Source of the DNA: Diphasiastrum complanatum
Lineage: Eukaryota; Streptophyta; Lycopodiopsida; Lycopodiales; Lycopodiaceae
Length of the DNA stretch: 64,000 nt
Direction of reading: 5' to 3'
Assembly (NCBI GenBank): GCA_029204225.1
Contig: CM055103.1
Span: 2,003,720-2,067,719 of the forward strand
Part shown: piece by piece, positions 33,394 to 44,492 of the stretch
Layout of the letters: the number at the start of each line of letters is the position of its first letter
Position numbering within the stretch: the first letter of the stretch is position 1
The notes under the pieces: generated by a model
What the model saw: only the letters and a program-made list of their open reading frames with translations
What the model was told of the DNA's origin: nothing
Database searches by the model: none
Made by a program: the position numbers and the translations under genes

Positions 33394-34752
33394 TCAAAGA
33401 GAGGGCCAATAGAAATGGTCTTTGAGATGAGCATAAGACTTCTGAAAACCAAAGTGACCCCCAATAGGAGAGGAATGAGCATCCGACAACAACTGGGAAC
33501 GGATACCCAAAGAACTAGGGATACAAAGAGAATCATAATGATAAAGACGATTGTCAATAATGGAGTAAACCTGATGAGGACTGGACGAAACAGGTGGGGC
33601 AGAACTATAAACATCACGAAAATCAGAACATGTAAGGTATGCTGCAGGTAGAGCATCAAACCATGGAGGAATAGTAGAAACGAGTGTATTTAACAAAGCT
33701 GGAAGACGAGATAATGCATCAGCAGCAGTGTTAGCACGACCAGGACGATACAATATGGAGAAATTAAAAGACTGTAAAAACTGCAACCAACGAAATTGAC
33801 GATCACTAAGGTCACGTTGAGAAAACAGATAACGTAAAGACTGGTGATCAGTAATAATGTCAAATGGGACTCGATACAGATAATGACGCCACTTCTTAAG
33901 AGCATAGATAATAGCAAGAAGCTCTTTCTCATGCACAGAATAACGTTGCTCATAAGAACGAAGACGACGCGACTCATAAGCAATAATACATTGTGACTGG
34001 CGAAGTAAAGCACTCAAACCAACATTACTAGCATCAGTCTCAACAAGAAACTTCTGATCAAACTGTGGTAAACACATAACGACAGCATCAACAACAGCAC
34101 GACGAAGAGTATCAAACGTTGTTTGACAATCAGGAGTCCACAGAAAAGTACTAGACTTCTTCAAAAGTGCATGAAAAGGAGCTTCAATAGTGGCAAAATG
34201 AGGAACTGGACGACGAAGGTGAGTGGCTAACCCAAGAAACATACGAACATGATGAATATCAGTAGGTATAGGCCAATCCTGGATGGCCTGAACCTTATGA
34301 GGGTCCAGACGAATGTGACCATTACAAATAAGAAAACCAAGAAACTTGATCTCAGAAACAGCAAAAGAACATTTAAACAACTTAGCAAATAACTGGTGGT
34401 GTACAAGTAACTAAAAGACTGAGGAAAGATGGGCAACATGCTCAGCAAGAGACTGACTAAAAATAAGAATATCATCAAAATAAACCAAGACACAATGACC
34501 AAGAAGCGGATGTAAGACGTTATTCATCACATTCTGGAACGTAGGAGGGCCATTAGTAACACCAAAAGGAAGCACACGAAATTCATATAAACCAAGATGA
34601 GTACGGAAAGCAGTCTTATGTTCGTCAGAAGGGTGTATCCTGATTTGGTAATATCCAGAACGAAGGTCTATCTTGGAAAAGATTTTAGAGGTACCGAGCT
34701 GGTCAAAGAGGTCATCCATGTGTGGAATAGGGTACTGATTACGAATAGTCAA
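33394..34752 (-). pseudogene. Element H: reverse transcriptase and RNase H
   Basis: RT is readable from RLCIDYRALNK (about 34770) through KIDLRSGYYQIRI, VLPFGVTNGPPTFQ and the catalytic VYFDDILIFS (about 34475). A TAG follows at SVF*LL, where relatives have glutamine. The second frame covers KFLGF, LVETDASNVGLSALL and TDHQSLRYLF, then ADALSRL of RNase H and the HFGFQKSY zinc-binding start of integrase. The RT block with SPxGAPV...KKDG is missing because of a deletion of roughly 115 bp at about 34790. Confidence 0.88.
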
Positions 34753-34757
34753 CTTAT

Positions 34758-35699
34758 TTAAAGCACGGTAATCAATACAAAGGCGTTTGGTATACGATAA
34801 GGGGGACGGGAGGGAGGAGCAGAACCAGGACGCAAATCAATATGATGGTTCACGTCACGTAATGGTGGTAGCGTCGTAGGTTCTGAAAAGACAAAAGCAT
34901 TCTGATGTAATAAGTCAGAAATCACCTGCGGAACAGCTGCTGGTGTAGAAACTGGAGGAACTGGTACTGCCCGCTGAACACATAATAAGGCAGCACAATG
35001 AGCCTTCGGCAGGCTACGAATAAACTGCTTCCCACTAATCAACTGGAAGTCTCCCTGAGAATCAATGCCCACAAGTGAGTGTGTAACTTCATCATGTACA
35101 AATGTCAATGTCTGTTGTGTCAAGTCCAGTGTAACGGCTCCAAGAGATGCAAACCAATCAGCACCAAGGATAAGATCATAAAGCTCCATAGGGATAATGT
35201 AAAGATCTGCCTGTCCAGAGAAATCTCCAATGCGGTATGGTAAACGCTGAAACATCTGAGAACTAGGAAAAGAATGAGAACTGGCAACCTCAACTGTGAG
35301 AGGCTGGGAAGCAGGAACAGGTGAAGCACGGATCCGACTAGTGATAGAACTGCTAATAAAAGAATGAGTGCTACCAGTATCAACTAAAGCAATATACTCT
35401 CGACCTGTAATACGCACACGTAACCGAATGGAGCGAGGACCATGACGCCCTGTCCAAGTAGCATAGGCAAGCTGAGCATGGCAAGTAGCAGGAAGTAAAT
35501 CACGGGAAGGCTCAGAGGATAAGTCAGACTCATCAAAAATATGAATGTAGATATCGGAATCATCTGGAGTAGTGCCCTCATGGTAAAAAACAGCAGTAGT
35601 AGTAGGGAGAGGCTGGCGGCAATCACGGGCAAGATGGTCAGGACTCTTACAACGAAAGCAAAGACGCTTCTGCTGAAGATCAGCGAACTCTGCAGACAT
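34758..35699 (-). pseudogene. Element H: gag zinc knuckle and protease
   Basis: This frame of 313 codons starts near the gag C-terminus with the zinc knuckle CFRCKSPDHLARDC. It then carries the aspartic protease ALVDTGSTHSFIS and the GADWF motif near its end, and reaches LRDVNHHIDLRPG at the RT entrance. It runs into the deletion just after RPPYR. The domain itself looks intact. Confidence 0.85.
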
Positions 35700-36724
35700 G
35701 TAACGTCGGAAAAAAGCAGGTCGAGGAGTCGGAGGACGAGGAGGCGAAGGGGCAATGGAGAGAGCTGGAACAGAAGGGGCCGGTGTAGGGTGAACGTAGC
35801 GGGAAAAGATGAAGCAGAAGGACGGGGTCGGGAGAAGCGGGAAGGAAGGGTGTCAGAGTACTTATGCTATAAAGTACTGGCAAGAGACATCGCCTCAACA
35901 AGTGTGGTAGGACGGAAGGAAGAAACATCATAACGTAAAGCATCACGAAGCCCAGCAATGTAACGAGAAATAAGCTCAGTGGGCTGTAGATCTGTGAAAA
36001 GATAAGAAAGCTCCATAAACTGATCTGTATAAGAAGCAAGATCACTGGTTTAAGTGAGACTACGGAATGTATCACGTTGGCGGTCAAGCCACTGAGGATC
36101 AATCATAGCATGGCGGAGGTCACGGCGAAAAGTATGCCATACATGGAGCCCTTCCCGATCAGGATCAACTCTATAAACTCGCCACCACGTGGCGGCACGT
36201 CCATCTAAATGTAAAGCAGCCAACTGGATCTTCTGAGGATCAGTCTTGGGGTAAATCTGAAAATATGTGTCAAGCTTAGCAAACCAATCCTCTAATAAGT
36301 TCCCGTCGGAGGAACCGGAATAGGTAGCAAGCTGTACCCTATCACGAAAGTCTCGAGCAAAGTGTGGCTCAGGAAGGGGGGGACGAGGAAAGAAACCAGG
36401 AGGTGGGTTAGATGGAATGAACGGTCCACCACCAGGCTGACTAGCAGAAGATGGAAATCCAAATGGAGGGGGAGTCCCAAATGTAGGAAAAACAGGAGCT
36501 TTACCAGGACCATGAGGCTGTAAGGAATCAATCTGTGACTGCATAGTAGCAAAGCCGGTCATAACTGAATCGAAGCGAAGAACGAGGCCAGAAAGGGTCT
36601 CATCCATGCGACGAAACTGATCGGATAAGGTTTCCTGAGTAGTCTCACTCGGGGTAGGTGAATGTGCCATAATGATAGTGGAAGGAATAGACGAAAACTT
36701 GAGAGAGCGGACTCTTGTCGTCAC
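35700..36724 (-). pseudogene. Element H: gag
   Basis: The best start is ATG 36724 or the ATG at about 36670 (MAHSPTPSE). A proline-rich stretch precedes the retrotransposon gag domain, with FAKLDTYFQIYP, LHLDGRAATWWRVYR and DPQWLDRQRD. A TAA at 36050 interrupts it where element J has a sense codon, and a TAG near 35860 replaces the glutamine of LQHKY in J. A frameshift lies near 35800. Confidence 0.82.
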
Positions 36725-37333
36725 CCCAAATTAGCCTATTACAACCAATATTATCACAACTGAAAAAAACAGACAGCAATGAACAATGGAGAAGCTGTAA
36801 AAATGCGCTGGACAGCCAGGGATACGATGTGAATTTGAAAGAGTAAACGGAGTCAGAATTCCTGAAAATGTGGTGGAGAATGAGCTCGCGACAGCCTTTT
36901 GATAAGCTGTAAAAGATGGCTGGAATTGGAGGAAAAAAAAGGCAAAAGTGACAAGTTGGGAGTGCTAAGGCAGCGATTTACAGGTTGAAGAATTTTAGTT
37001 GTTTGGAATAGCAAACGATGTCGGAATTGGGTAGTTTTTGGATGAGGTTGGGCGCTGGACAGTCAAGGAACTAACTGTGGAAGATGGCTGCAAACTGGAA
37101 AAATATCAGACGAAAGTGATAGGTCGGAAGGCAGGGACAGCGATGGAAAGGAAGAGGAGGAGTGCTGGGCAACAAAGAAAAGAGGGGACAAAACAGGGGG
37201 AACGCTGGGCAGGAAGGAGTGGAAGGAGCAGCGATGGAACAGGGCTGTCAAAACGATAATGGAGCTGTAGGAACAGCGATGGAGGAGCAAGGCAAGGCAG
37301 CAAAGAAAAAATTCCAGATTGTGCTCAGAAAAG
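36725..37333 (-). other. 5' leader of element H
   Basis: A non-coding leader between primer binding site and gag, purine-rich on the plus strand. No conserved protein is seen. Confidence 0.6.
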
Positions 37334-37346
37334 TGCTCTGATACCA
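37334..37346 (-). other. Primer binding site of element H
   Basis: The minus strand reads TGGTATCAGAGCA, directly after the LTR end AACT. Confidence 0.92.
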
Positions 37347-37764
37347 AGTTACGAATAGAGCCACAGCTGATCTAGAATTAAGCTATGAAAGCATCACATA
37401 AGCAAGACTTAACCCTAGAAAGCAGGAAAGAGAGAGATTAAGGAGGCTAAAGAGAGAGATCAATATCATCAGCTGAATGACAAATGACACAGTTTCCCTA
37501 CTTATAGCCAAGAGGAAGCCCTAAAAGGAAGCTTCCAGTGGCTAGGGCCCAACTGGGAGGGATAATAGTGGTCCCTCCAAGAAGGCCCCCACTCTCCAGT
37601 AATATGTCCAAATGGCCTAATAATGAATAATAAGGCCAAAGGCCAACCATATAGTCTGAATGTCACTAATGAATAAAAAAGGGCCCAAGGCCTGCTTATG
37701 CATAAAGTAAAGTAACTGTAAATGTAAATGGACGCGGCGAATGTAATGAGCTGAGTCCATAACT
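37347..37764 (-). repeat. 5' LTR of element H
   Basis: 418 bp, the same length and ends as 31714-32131. Confidence 0.92.
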
Positions 37765-37769
37765 ATAGC
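37765..37769. other. Target site duplication of element H, right copy
   Basis: ATAGC, equal to 31709-31713. Confidence 0.85.
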
Positions 37770-37773
37770 TATT

Positions 37774-38562
37774 TTAGTACCGTTGTATTGTCGTTTTCTT
37801 TCCTAGGTTATACATTTTAGCCCAAAACCCGAATCCCCTACAGCCACGGATATCCTCTTTAAAAACAATGAAGCAAAAAGAATTATTAACCTCAATTCTA
37901 GTAGATGATAAGACTGGATCAGTATGTAAGTAATGGAGGTCATCGGGCAACTGAGATATCATCATCAACAAGTAATGAAGAATCAAGAGCAAGAGTAGCA
38001 AGAGCATCGAGACCATCAATATCTGAAAATCAACATGAGGAATGACAACAACAACATCAAAATCAGGGACACCAACATCCTGGAGATTAGCAACATGAAT
38101 AAGATCAGATGAATCAGGTGCAATATCCAGAGGTGGTAGAGCAACAACATCAGCAACAATAGAAAATGGTGCGGCATCAAGATCAGAAACAATGATGTCG
38201 CATACCAACGCATAGAGAAAACGAGCATGTTCCTGCAATAAAGGTGAGTTGGCAGAAACATCGAAAGACTCCCATGTAACTTGATCAGTTGGACAACCGT
38301 CCCATTGGACCAAAAACTGGACAAGACGACAACGAAGACATAAAACGACCCGAACCTGTAAATTAGCAGCAACTAAAAATGGAAAAAGATCAGTATCAGT
38401 AGGAAACAAAGGATCACAAGGTTCACCAGGAAAAAGAGACAACCAAAGTAGACTAACATGAAAAATGTCACAAGCACGAGTAGTATCAAGTAACTGTAAA
38501 TGATAAGTAACAGGCCTAAGTTTCCCCACAATCTGAAAGGGACCATAGTAACATGCAGACAA
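37774..38562 (-). pseudogene. Element G: integrase end and chromodomain
   Basis: This 262-codon frame starts YYGPFQIVGKLRPVTYHL and ACDIFHVSLLWL, the integrase C-terminus. VQFLVQWDGCPTDQVTWESFD, a chromodomain, follows. About 120 further residues have no recognisable domain and end in a leucine-rich stretch. Relative to H the C-terminal extension is long. It is open throughout, although the rest of the pol region around it is broken. Confidence 0.75.
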
Positions 38563-38569
38563 TTTCTCA

Positions 38570-38950
38570 TAAGAGAACTACCTTGTACAAACTTATGACG
38601 CGAAAAAGATAAACAAACATAAACAAACTGGCCCTCAACAAACTCTAAAAAAAGACCTGTGACGATCAGTCAAGGACTTATAACGATGTTGAGCTCGTAC
38701 CAAATGTTGTTGTGCCTGCGCAATAGAATCACGAGAGTTACTAAGAAAAGAAGACAAAGTAACAGGAACATCATCAGAAGGGGGTGCAATACCTGGTAGC
38801 AGCGGAGAATATCCATTAGAAATGGAGACACACCTATGCTGGTACTAACCGAACTACTAGAACTGTATTCTGCAAAACACAAATGTTGATCCCAATCGCA
38901 AACAGAACCATCAACCATATGTACAAACTCAGTGATATAGGTGCCCCAAG
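38570..38950 (-). pseudogene. Element G: integrase fragment
   Basis: The minus strand reads CDWDQHLCFAEYSSSSSVSTSIGVSPFL, matching DWDQHLCLAEYSYNSSVSTS in element H. A frame change follows before the C-terminal part. The catalytic core upstream is absent; instead the frame continues upstream, without a stop, into the W-rich block. Confidence 0.75.
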
Positions 38951-39620
38951 AAGTAGGAACATAAGCCGAACAACAGTCACGCTGCAATATCATGGAAGAC
39001 CAAGCGATATGCCAGGAAACATGAAGCATAAAGACATCGTCCTGACAAAGGATAGCTAGAATGGAGAAATGTGCACCAACATGGTCAAAATCCCAAGGTA
39101 TCCATAAGGCCCATGAATGAGAAGTAGCAATGGCACACGGTACCCTGAAGGCACGTATCGCGCCATCCATAAGGTCCAGGAAAGCAGCGCATAATGTAGA
39201 AAGACATGATGCATGAAAGCAGTAGCAACAAATCTAGAATTAGTAGACCCCAACGGAGAAACTGTAGCCGAAATACTCATCTAGAAGGACCTCAAATGGA
39301 CATACCAAGCCATCATAGGATGCAGCAAAAACGGATCGAGAAACAAAGGACCCATCGGAACTAGCCACAAGTGCAATCCCAAAGTACACACCAGGCGCAC
39401 AAGTGAGGAATAGAAGAACATGAAAAGTGCAACTCATACCAAGGGCAAGGAGACCACAACCAAGGAATTAGCATCAAGAAGAGCAACAACTGAAGCCATT
39501 GGAATAACTGAAAGAAGAAATGCATTGGAACGAGGAATAGCAAGCTCAACTGATATACAAAAAGCAGAACAAGGAACAGGATCCGCATCATCAGTAGCAA
39601 GTGTCAGAGCAATATCCACC
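38951..39620 (-). other. Block of unknown function in place of pol (element G copy)
   Basis: On the minus strand this segment closely matches 45330-45870 of element J. Shared protein-level motifs include FLTCAPGVYFGI, SYDGLVCP-EV-LDE, RVPCAIAT-HSWALWIPW, ILCQDD-FMLHVSWHIA and HMVDG. It stands where RT, RNase H and the integrase core should be, and its last frame is continuous with the integrase fragment. It matches no domain that I recognise. Confidence 0.65.
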
Positions 39621-41188
39621 TATAGCTAAGATTGAGTATCAAAGCATAAGTGAGGAAAAATGGCCACTCAATGTGGGATAGTAGGACGTTGGACAGCCAC
39701 AAAGAAAATTCACAAATGGGCTGAAGGTGGTGAAGTAGGGCACGACTTCAAAGTGTAATATCTTGAGAATGAGATATCCGTTTGGCAAACCGTGAAGTGC
39801 AATGAACTTCTTGAAAAACAAAGTATGAAAAGATCCAAAAATAGAATCTCTTAGAACAAAATAGAATAGAATCTCTCCAATTTGACCAAGGTTTCAAAAG
39901 CTTCACTTTTAAAAGGTCAAAAATGGATACAAAATGGATCGTAATAATCAAGGAACGATAGGAAAGAACAATATCTAATCACATATGTAAATTGAACAAC
40001 TAAACAAAATGAAAAGTAGAAAGAATACCACATTGGAAAACTTTGTGAGATCTTTGGATCATAGTTGCACAAAAACGCGTTTCTGGTCAAACACATTTTT
40101 GGTACAAAATCACAATTTTTTTTTTTTTTGGGAAAAATAGCTTGTGGCTGAGAATTTTTTAGGGGAGCAATGGTCAAACCAGCGTTTTGCCTCCCAAAAG
40201 TGCAGTAGATAGGGCACAAATAGATCTTATTTTCAGTAGCTATTTAGCTGTTATTTGCTCTGGTTCTCAGTAATTGTTAATGCTACAGTTTGGGCTATCA
40301 ACTCTATGGATGATGATCACTTTTGCAATCATTTCACTGGAGATGTGAGTGCAATGGGCATACAGTTGGGGGCATAAATATTGGGCCCTTATCGGCGCGC
40401 ATTTGGAACCCCATTTTTATCTTAGGGGGGGTGCAGGGGGGGCAGCGCCCCCCCTGCTACTGTCATCGGGGGGGTCCAAGGGGGGATCGGTACAGTTGTA
40501 GTGCCCCCCCGAAGGAGAAAGCGAGGTACAATTGCTCTACAGTTCTGTCTCTGTCCCACTGGAACCATCTATAATAGTAACGAACAGGCTAGAGGTCAAT
40601 TTTGAATTTTTATCCTTGAAAAAACTTGACCGAATTGTATCAGAAATGCTCGGCAACATACATAAAAATAATGGCCTTAATTAGAGCTTTCATATGATAC
40701 CCATATTGCCCACAAAAAAATCAAGAAAAAAAAAAAACACATTTCTGAGAAACGTTCCCAGAATTCAGAAATGCGTTTCCAAAAACACAGTGCAACTATG
40801 CTTTGGATGTAGTCCTCCATTTGAAAGATGAGTTTTTCCAAAAACTATAAATTAAGGTTTCTGAAATTAGGGTTTCCAAAAAACGACCAGCGAAAAAAAT
40901 TACATCATCATAGGTGACGACTTGCTATGACACCAATGCAACTAACAAAACTTAAGTCCGATCACAAACAAATACGTTATGACAAAAAATGTGAAAAAAA
41001 AAAAGAAATTAGAGAGAAAAAAGGCTAGAAAACTATCTAGAGAGAGTTGAAGATCCACCAAAAGATGAAGATCCAACTAGAAAGAGATGAAGAGAGAAAA
41101 CAGATAGCAGACTTAGTCCTTCAATGAGGCTCCTTTAACCTGCAAAGAAACCATAAAACATAAAAGCACTCCCAATCGCTCAAGAAAG
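39621..41188 (-). other. Element G: 5' region without recognisable genes
   Basis: AT-rich sequence with homopolymer runs (T run near 40119-40131, A runs near 40980-41000) and the G-run cluster at 40425-40510. No gag or protease is readable on either strand. Confidence 0.5.
40425..40510. repeat. G-run cluster with perfect hairpin
   Basis: Runs of seven, seven, seven and six G (40425-40431, 40436-40442, 40468-40474, 40480-40485) share one strand. Two 11-bp arms (40433-40443 and 40447-40457, GCAGGGGGGGC) form a perfect inverted repeat around the loop AGC. A run of seven C follows at 40504-40510. Confidence 0.85.
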
Positions 41189-41201
41189 TGCTCTGATACC
41201 A
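41189..41201 (-). other. Primer binding site of element G
   Basis: The minus strand reads TGGTATCAGAGCA, abutting the LTR end ATAACA. Confidence 0.9.
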
Positions 41202-41600
41202 TGTTATGAACAAATTCACAGAAATCAGTATCAATGATGCATAAAAAACAACAAAAGGCATTCACATAGCATTCTCCAACTAAGAAACTATATGAATATC
41301 AATGGCCGCCGATAGCTCAGGCGGATCTCCAACTAAGATCTCCGAAATAGTACAACTCCCCTACAAGAAGCCCAAGACTCAAATGATCAAAACTAGCAAA
41401 TGACCAGCCTTAGTGGCTATTTATAGTGGACAAACCCTACCTCCCTCCATATTGATTTGGAGGGAAAGTGAAATTCAAAAATTAGAGCCAAAAATAGAAA
41501 ACTATGTAAAATAGTATTTCTTGGCCCGTCACGTGTAAATATAAACTGCGCGTCCACTAATAATGTCAAAAGTAGAGAATTATGGACTATAATGCGTGTC
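41202..41600 (-). repeat. 5' LTR of element G, outer end lost
   Basis: It is homologous to 31251-31656, with a TATAAATAG box near 41425. The final CATAACA seen in the left copy is replaced by unrelated sequence after GCGTGTC at 41600. Confidence 0.82.
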
Positions 41601-41670
41601 TAGTTGGAATCATTTGTGTCTAGTTAGACAATGGGACTAGCCCCTAACTAGTATACCTGTCAGGCTCTCC

Positions 41671-41722
41671 CTAATCTTCCTACCGGCACCCGTCCAAAAC
41701 ATGCACTTATCGCTATATTTAA
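41671..41722 (-). repeat. 3' LTR remnant of gypsy element I
   Basis: TGTCAGGCTCTCCCTRATCT followed by the ATGCACTTAT region repeats 43451-43508 with few changes. Only the LTR end survives, next to the protease relic. The 70 bp between 41601 and 41670 belong to neither LTR. Confidence 0.65.
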
Positions 41723-41940
41723 GTCCTCAGTATGGCTCTGAATGGTTAGAGGCAGACCCACAACCCTAGCATCCCACACTTTTGCACCCTTTCCATCAGT
41801 CATTTCGACTGTGTCCTGGTGCTCACTTTTAACCGTTTAATCAAAGCGGAATTAATGACGTTATGTGAGGACCCAGTGTCAAATAGAATCAAAACATCTC
41901 TACCACACAGTTGTCCACTCATAACAATCAAAGAAGTGCA
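41723..41940 (-). pseudogene. Element I: protease relic
   Basis: The minus strand reads IVMSGQLCGRDVLILFDTGSSHNVINSALI, an intact aspartic protease core with DTGSS. A TGA follows after TQSK, and the frame decays into the LTR remnant, so everything after the protease (RT, RNase H, integrase) is deleted. Confidence 0.75.
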
Positions 41941-41976
41941 AGGAAACTGATACCTGTGTTGCGCCACTCCCAATAA

Positions 41977-43112
41977 CTATAGCAAAGGAACCGAGTCCAC
42001 CTTTCGAATCACCGACATGTTCATCGACCGTGGAGCACCATGAGGTTTTTCATGCTCCAACTCATCGATCTTCATAAGATCTGCCTCCTCAACCTGCAAG
42101 CTGTAGGTAGTTTGTGAGGGATTGCGAGGATGCTCCTTCCACCTATGCCGCCCTAGACAGCCAAAACAAAGATTTTCCTTCTTTGCCCGCTCCAAGTCCT
42201 GTGGCGATAGAGTAGAAAAGTGTTGGCCCCCTTGAGCATTGGACGTCCCATACCGCCCTTTGCCATTTGAGGCGCCCATAGCTCTACTCTTTTTAGCACT
42301 CTAAACTTGCTCTTGCGAGGATTGACCCTTCCATTTTTTTAATTTTCTTTTTCCCCAAGGCTAAAACCCTCCTACAGTAGGTGCAGACTCCTTGGCCTTT
42401 TTTCCATCTTTGTAATATAGGGCCATCTACAAAGCCCTGTGGAGGCTTGGAGCCTACTTCGTTACGGAAGGCCGAAGGCTTTCACGCAAGCCCTCCACAA
42501 AGTGAAACACCTGTAAAAACATCGGCACCTCCTCAAGTATCCGCATCAGCGCCTCCCTGTATTTGTCCGCATATTCCTGTGCGGCCTCATAGCCTTGTTT
42601 GAGACTTTTCCATGCTTGCATCGCTTGGTTTTTCTAAACCAACGACACCTAGTTCTTTGTGAACATATGCTTGAACTCTTCCCAAGTTGTAGGTACTAGA
42701 TTGTCCTTCTCGATTTTGCGCCACCAGCGTTGTGTCGTCTCTTGTAAACGATATGTAGCCTCGGAAATCTTGTGATCATCATCTTCAATGCCACACATCT
42801 AGAAAGCCTTTTCCACTTTTGCATCCAATTTTCCACCGCATCAATATTCCATATAGCAACTGCTCCAATATATTTCGGGGGTTTCAAATCCTTGATTGTG
42901 GATACTTTCTGCACTCTCAATGGAAGTTCAACCTCTTTTTCAACTGTCATAGGTTCAGCGGCTACCATAGCCATTCCACTGACTCTCTCCAGTTCCTGTG
43001 GGGATTCGGTCAACTTCAATTGTTCAAGAATTTGTCGTAGCACTCTCTCCATGGCGTCAACCTTGGCTACCACCTCCTCAATTCTCAGTATCTCGGTGCT
43101 AGATCCCTCCAA
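41977..43112 (-). pseudogene. Element I: gag
   Basis: The N-terminal frame (43112-42696) starts MEGSSTEILRIEEVVAKVD and has KPPKYIGAVAIWNIDAVENW. The middle includes AWKSLKQGYEAAQEYADKY and MFLQVFHFVEGLRESL, and the end (42279-41977) has a degenerate zinc knuckle, CFGCLGRHRWKEHP, whose last cysteine is proline. Motifs and order match element F. Stops and frameshifts occur near 42640 and 42300-42360. Gag was the main product of what remains. Confidence 0.8.
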
Positions 43113-43436
43113 CAGATCAATATATACAGTGCTAGAAACCTATCCACTTGCTTAGAGGTCGAAATTTTCAGCAAACAAGGGTTTCCGATTTGAATTTGCG
43201 ACTATAACCTGATTTCGATCTGCAGCGGCAACCTAATTCTGATCCAATTTTGAAATCGTAACCTGATCCACAACTGAAAGTCATAACCCATTTTTTTTAT
43301 TTTCAAATTGAAATCTGATTCTGATTCCGAACTGAAATCTGATTCCAATTCGCAATTGAGATTCGATTCTGATCCGCAACTGTAATCTGATTTAGAGTCC
43401 AGATTTTTGCAACTAGCTTCCCGAACGTAAGCCTCT

Positions 43437-43448
43437 ACTCTGATACCA
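43437..43448 (-). other. Primer binding site of element I
   Basis: The minus strand reads TGGTATCAGAGT, two bases after the LTR end TGACA. Confidence 0.85.
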
Positions 43449-43450
43449 AA

Positions 43451-44119
43451 TGTCAGGCTCTCCCTGATCTTCCTACCAACACCCGTTCAAAACATGCACT
43501 TATTTGTCACAAATTTATAACCTTTTCTGATTCCCTATAAGCACATAGCATCAAACACAAACACAGTGGAGCTGGCTACGTCATCTCCTCCCAGCCTTTG
43601 TTGCATAGATCATGATGAGGAATGCCTCTCTCTAGGCTCACTTATCCATGACCCTCAAGCACCCCTTAACCCTGACCCTTCCTATCGTCGACACATGGGC
43701 AATTCCATGCACAGTCAACGTGCCCCACTCGGTAGTACTCTACCTACTCTGCCACATAGGCAAACACGTAGGTTTACATGTGTCACTCAATCATTGGACA
43801 AAGTGTTCCGGTGAGCATATGACATGTGTCTTGTTTGACCGGTCAACCCTGACATGTGTCACTCATTCACTGGACCAAATGTCCCAGTGTCAGTTCACCA
43901 GTCAACCATCTCCTACAAAATACATGGTCAGTCCAGCCACTCCTAATTAATGACCCAGTATCCTATGCCAAAACTCAGCATGTGACTCAAATGCACAGTA
44001 ACAACCAAAGAGAAACTAACAATCAAACCTCAATCAGCTTCACCCTCGAGCCACAGTTACTAAAAACAAGAGAGGAGAGGTTTTTGGCAACTGAATACCA
44101 AAATCTAAAAGTGGAGTAG
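43451..44119 (-). repeat. 5' LTR of element I, promoter-distal part
   Basis: It runs from the LTR end at 43451 to the insertion point of J. The stretch 43600-43960 is the inverse counterpart of the central part of the F LTR, rich in TGACAC / GTGTCA words. The promoter-bearing remainder lies beyond J at 48087. Confidence 0.65.
44115..44119. other. Target site duplication of element J, left copy
   Basis: AGTAG, equal to 48082-48086. Confidence 0.8.
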
Positions 44120-44492
44120 AGTTACAAGCTAAGATTCACTGGCTATGCTAGAAAGCAGGACTTAAGCTAGAAAGTAGGAAGAGAATGCTTAAGGAGGCTA
44201 AAGAGGAGCAATCATCATAAACTGAATAAAGGAATACCATGATGCCTTACTTATACCCTCTCCCGGAATCAAATGGAGGATTCAAAAAAGGGAGGGAAAA
44301 GGATTTGGAGGGAAAATAGTGCACCCTCCCAATAGGAGGACCCTCACTCCAAATCAATGTGACCAAGTCTTAAAAATATAACCAAATAGGGCCCAAGGCC
44401 AGTATATGAATAAAAGGGGCCCTCTGGCCTGCTTATGCATAATAAGAATAAAAGAATGGACGCGGCGAATGTGATGAGCCAAGTCCATAACT
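44120..44492 (-). repeat. 3' LTR of element J
   Basis: 373 bp with AGTTATGGACTTGG...TTGTAACT ends on the minus strand, preceded by CTGCAGGGGAG. It shares blocks such as GGACGCGGCGAATGT and CTTATGCATAA with the LTRs of H. Confidence 0.88.

Larger units (their letters stand above)
31714..37764 (-). mobile_element. Gypsy chromovirus element H, inserted in G
   Basis: It spans 6051 bp, with two 418-bp LTRs, a 5-bp target duplication, a primer binding site, a purine tract and all gag-pol domains on the minus strand. By hand I count nine substitutions between the LTRs. It is inactive: about four nonsense codons, at least two frameshifts and one RT deletion. The LTR ends are AGTTA...TAACT instead of TG...CA, and the target duplication leaves no room to shift the boundary. 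Confidence 0.92.
31251..41600 (-). mobile_element. Gypsy element G, split by element H
   Basis: Related LTRs at 31251-31656 and 41202-41600 enclose it. The minus strand has a primer binding site next to the right LTR and a purine tract (AAGGGGGGAG) next to the left one. With H removed, the body holds only a chromodomain-containing end, a piece of integrase and the unusual W-rich block. Gag, protease, RT and RNase H are not seen. G is thus a non-autonomous or heavily deleted element. Confidence 0.75.

Noticed and set aside
33229-33651. 140-codon plus-strand frame and several leucine-rich minus-strand frames in element H
   Set aside because: They are shadows of the gypsy pol frame; the leucine-rich look comes from reading pol in the wrong frame.
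31700-37770. Two independent solo LTRs instead of one element H
   Set aside because: The primer site, purine tract, collinear gag-pol and matching target duplications show one full-length element.
38951-39620. Reading the unusual block as degraded integrase core
   Set aside because: The D,D-35-E context motifs (MDFI, SDRDSKF, DGQSE) are absent, although the directly adjoining integrase fragment is well preserved.
40323-40574. Glycine-rich small protein over the G-run cluster
   Set aside because: The composition follows the G/C runs, and no start context or homology supports it.
43566-44119. Overlapping plus-strand frames of 82-100 codons rich in serine and threonine
   Set aside because: They lie in the LTR of element I and follow its repeated TGTCACTC words.
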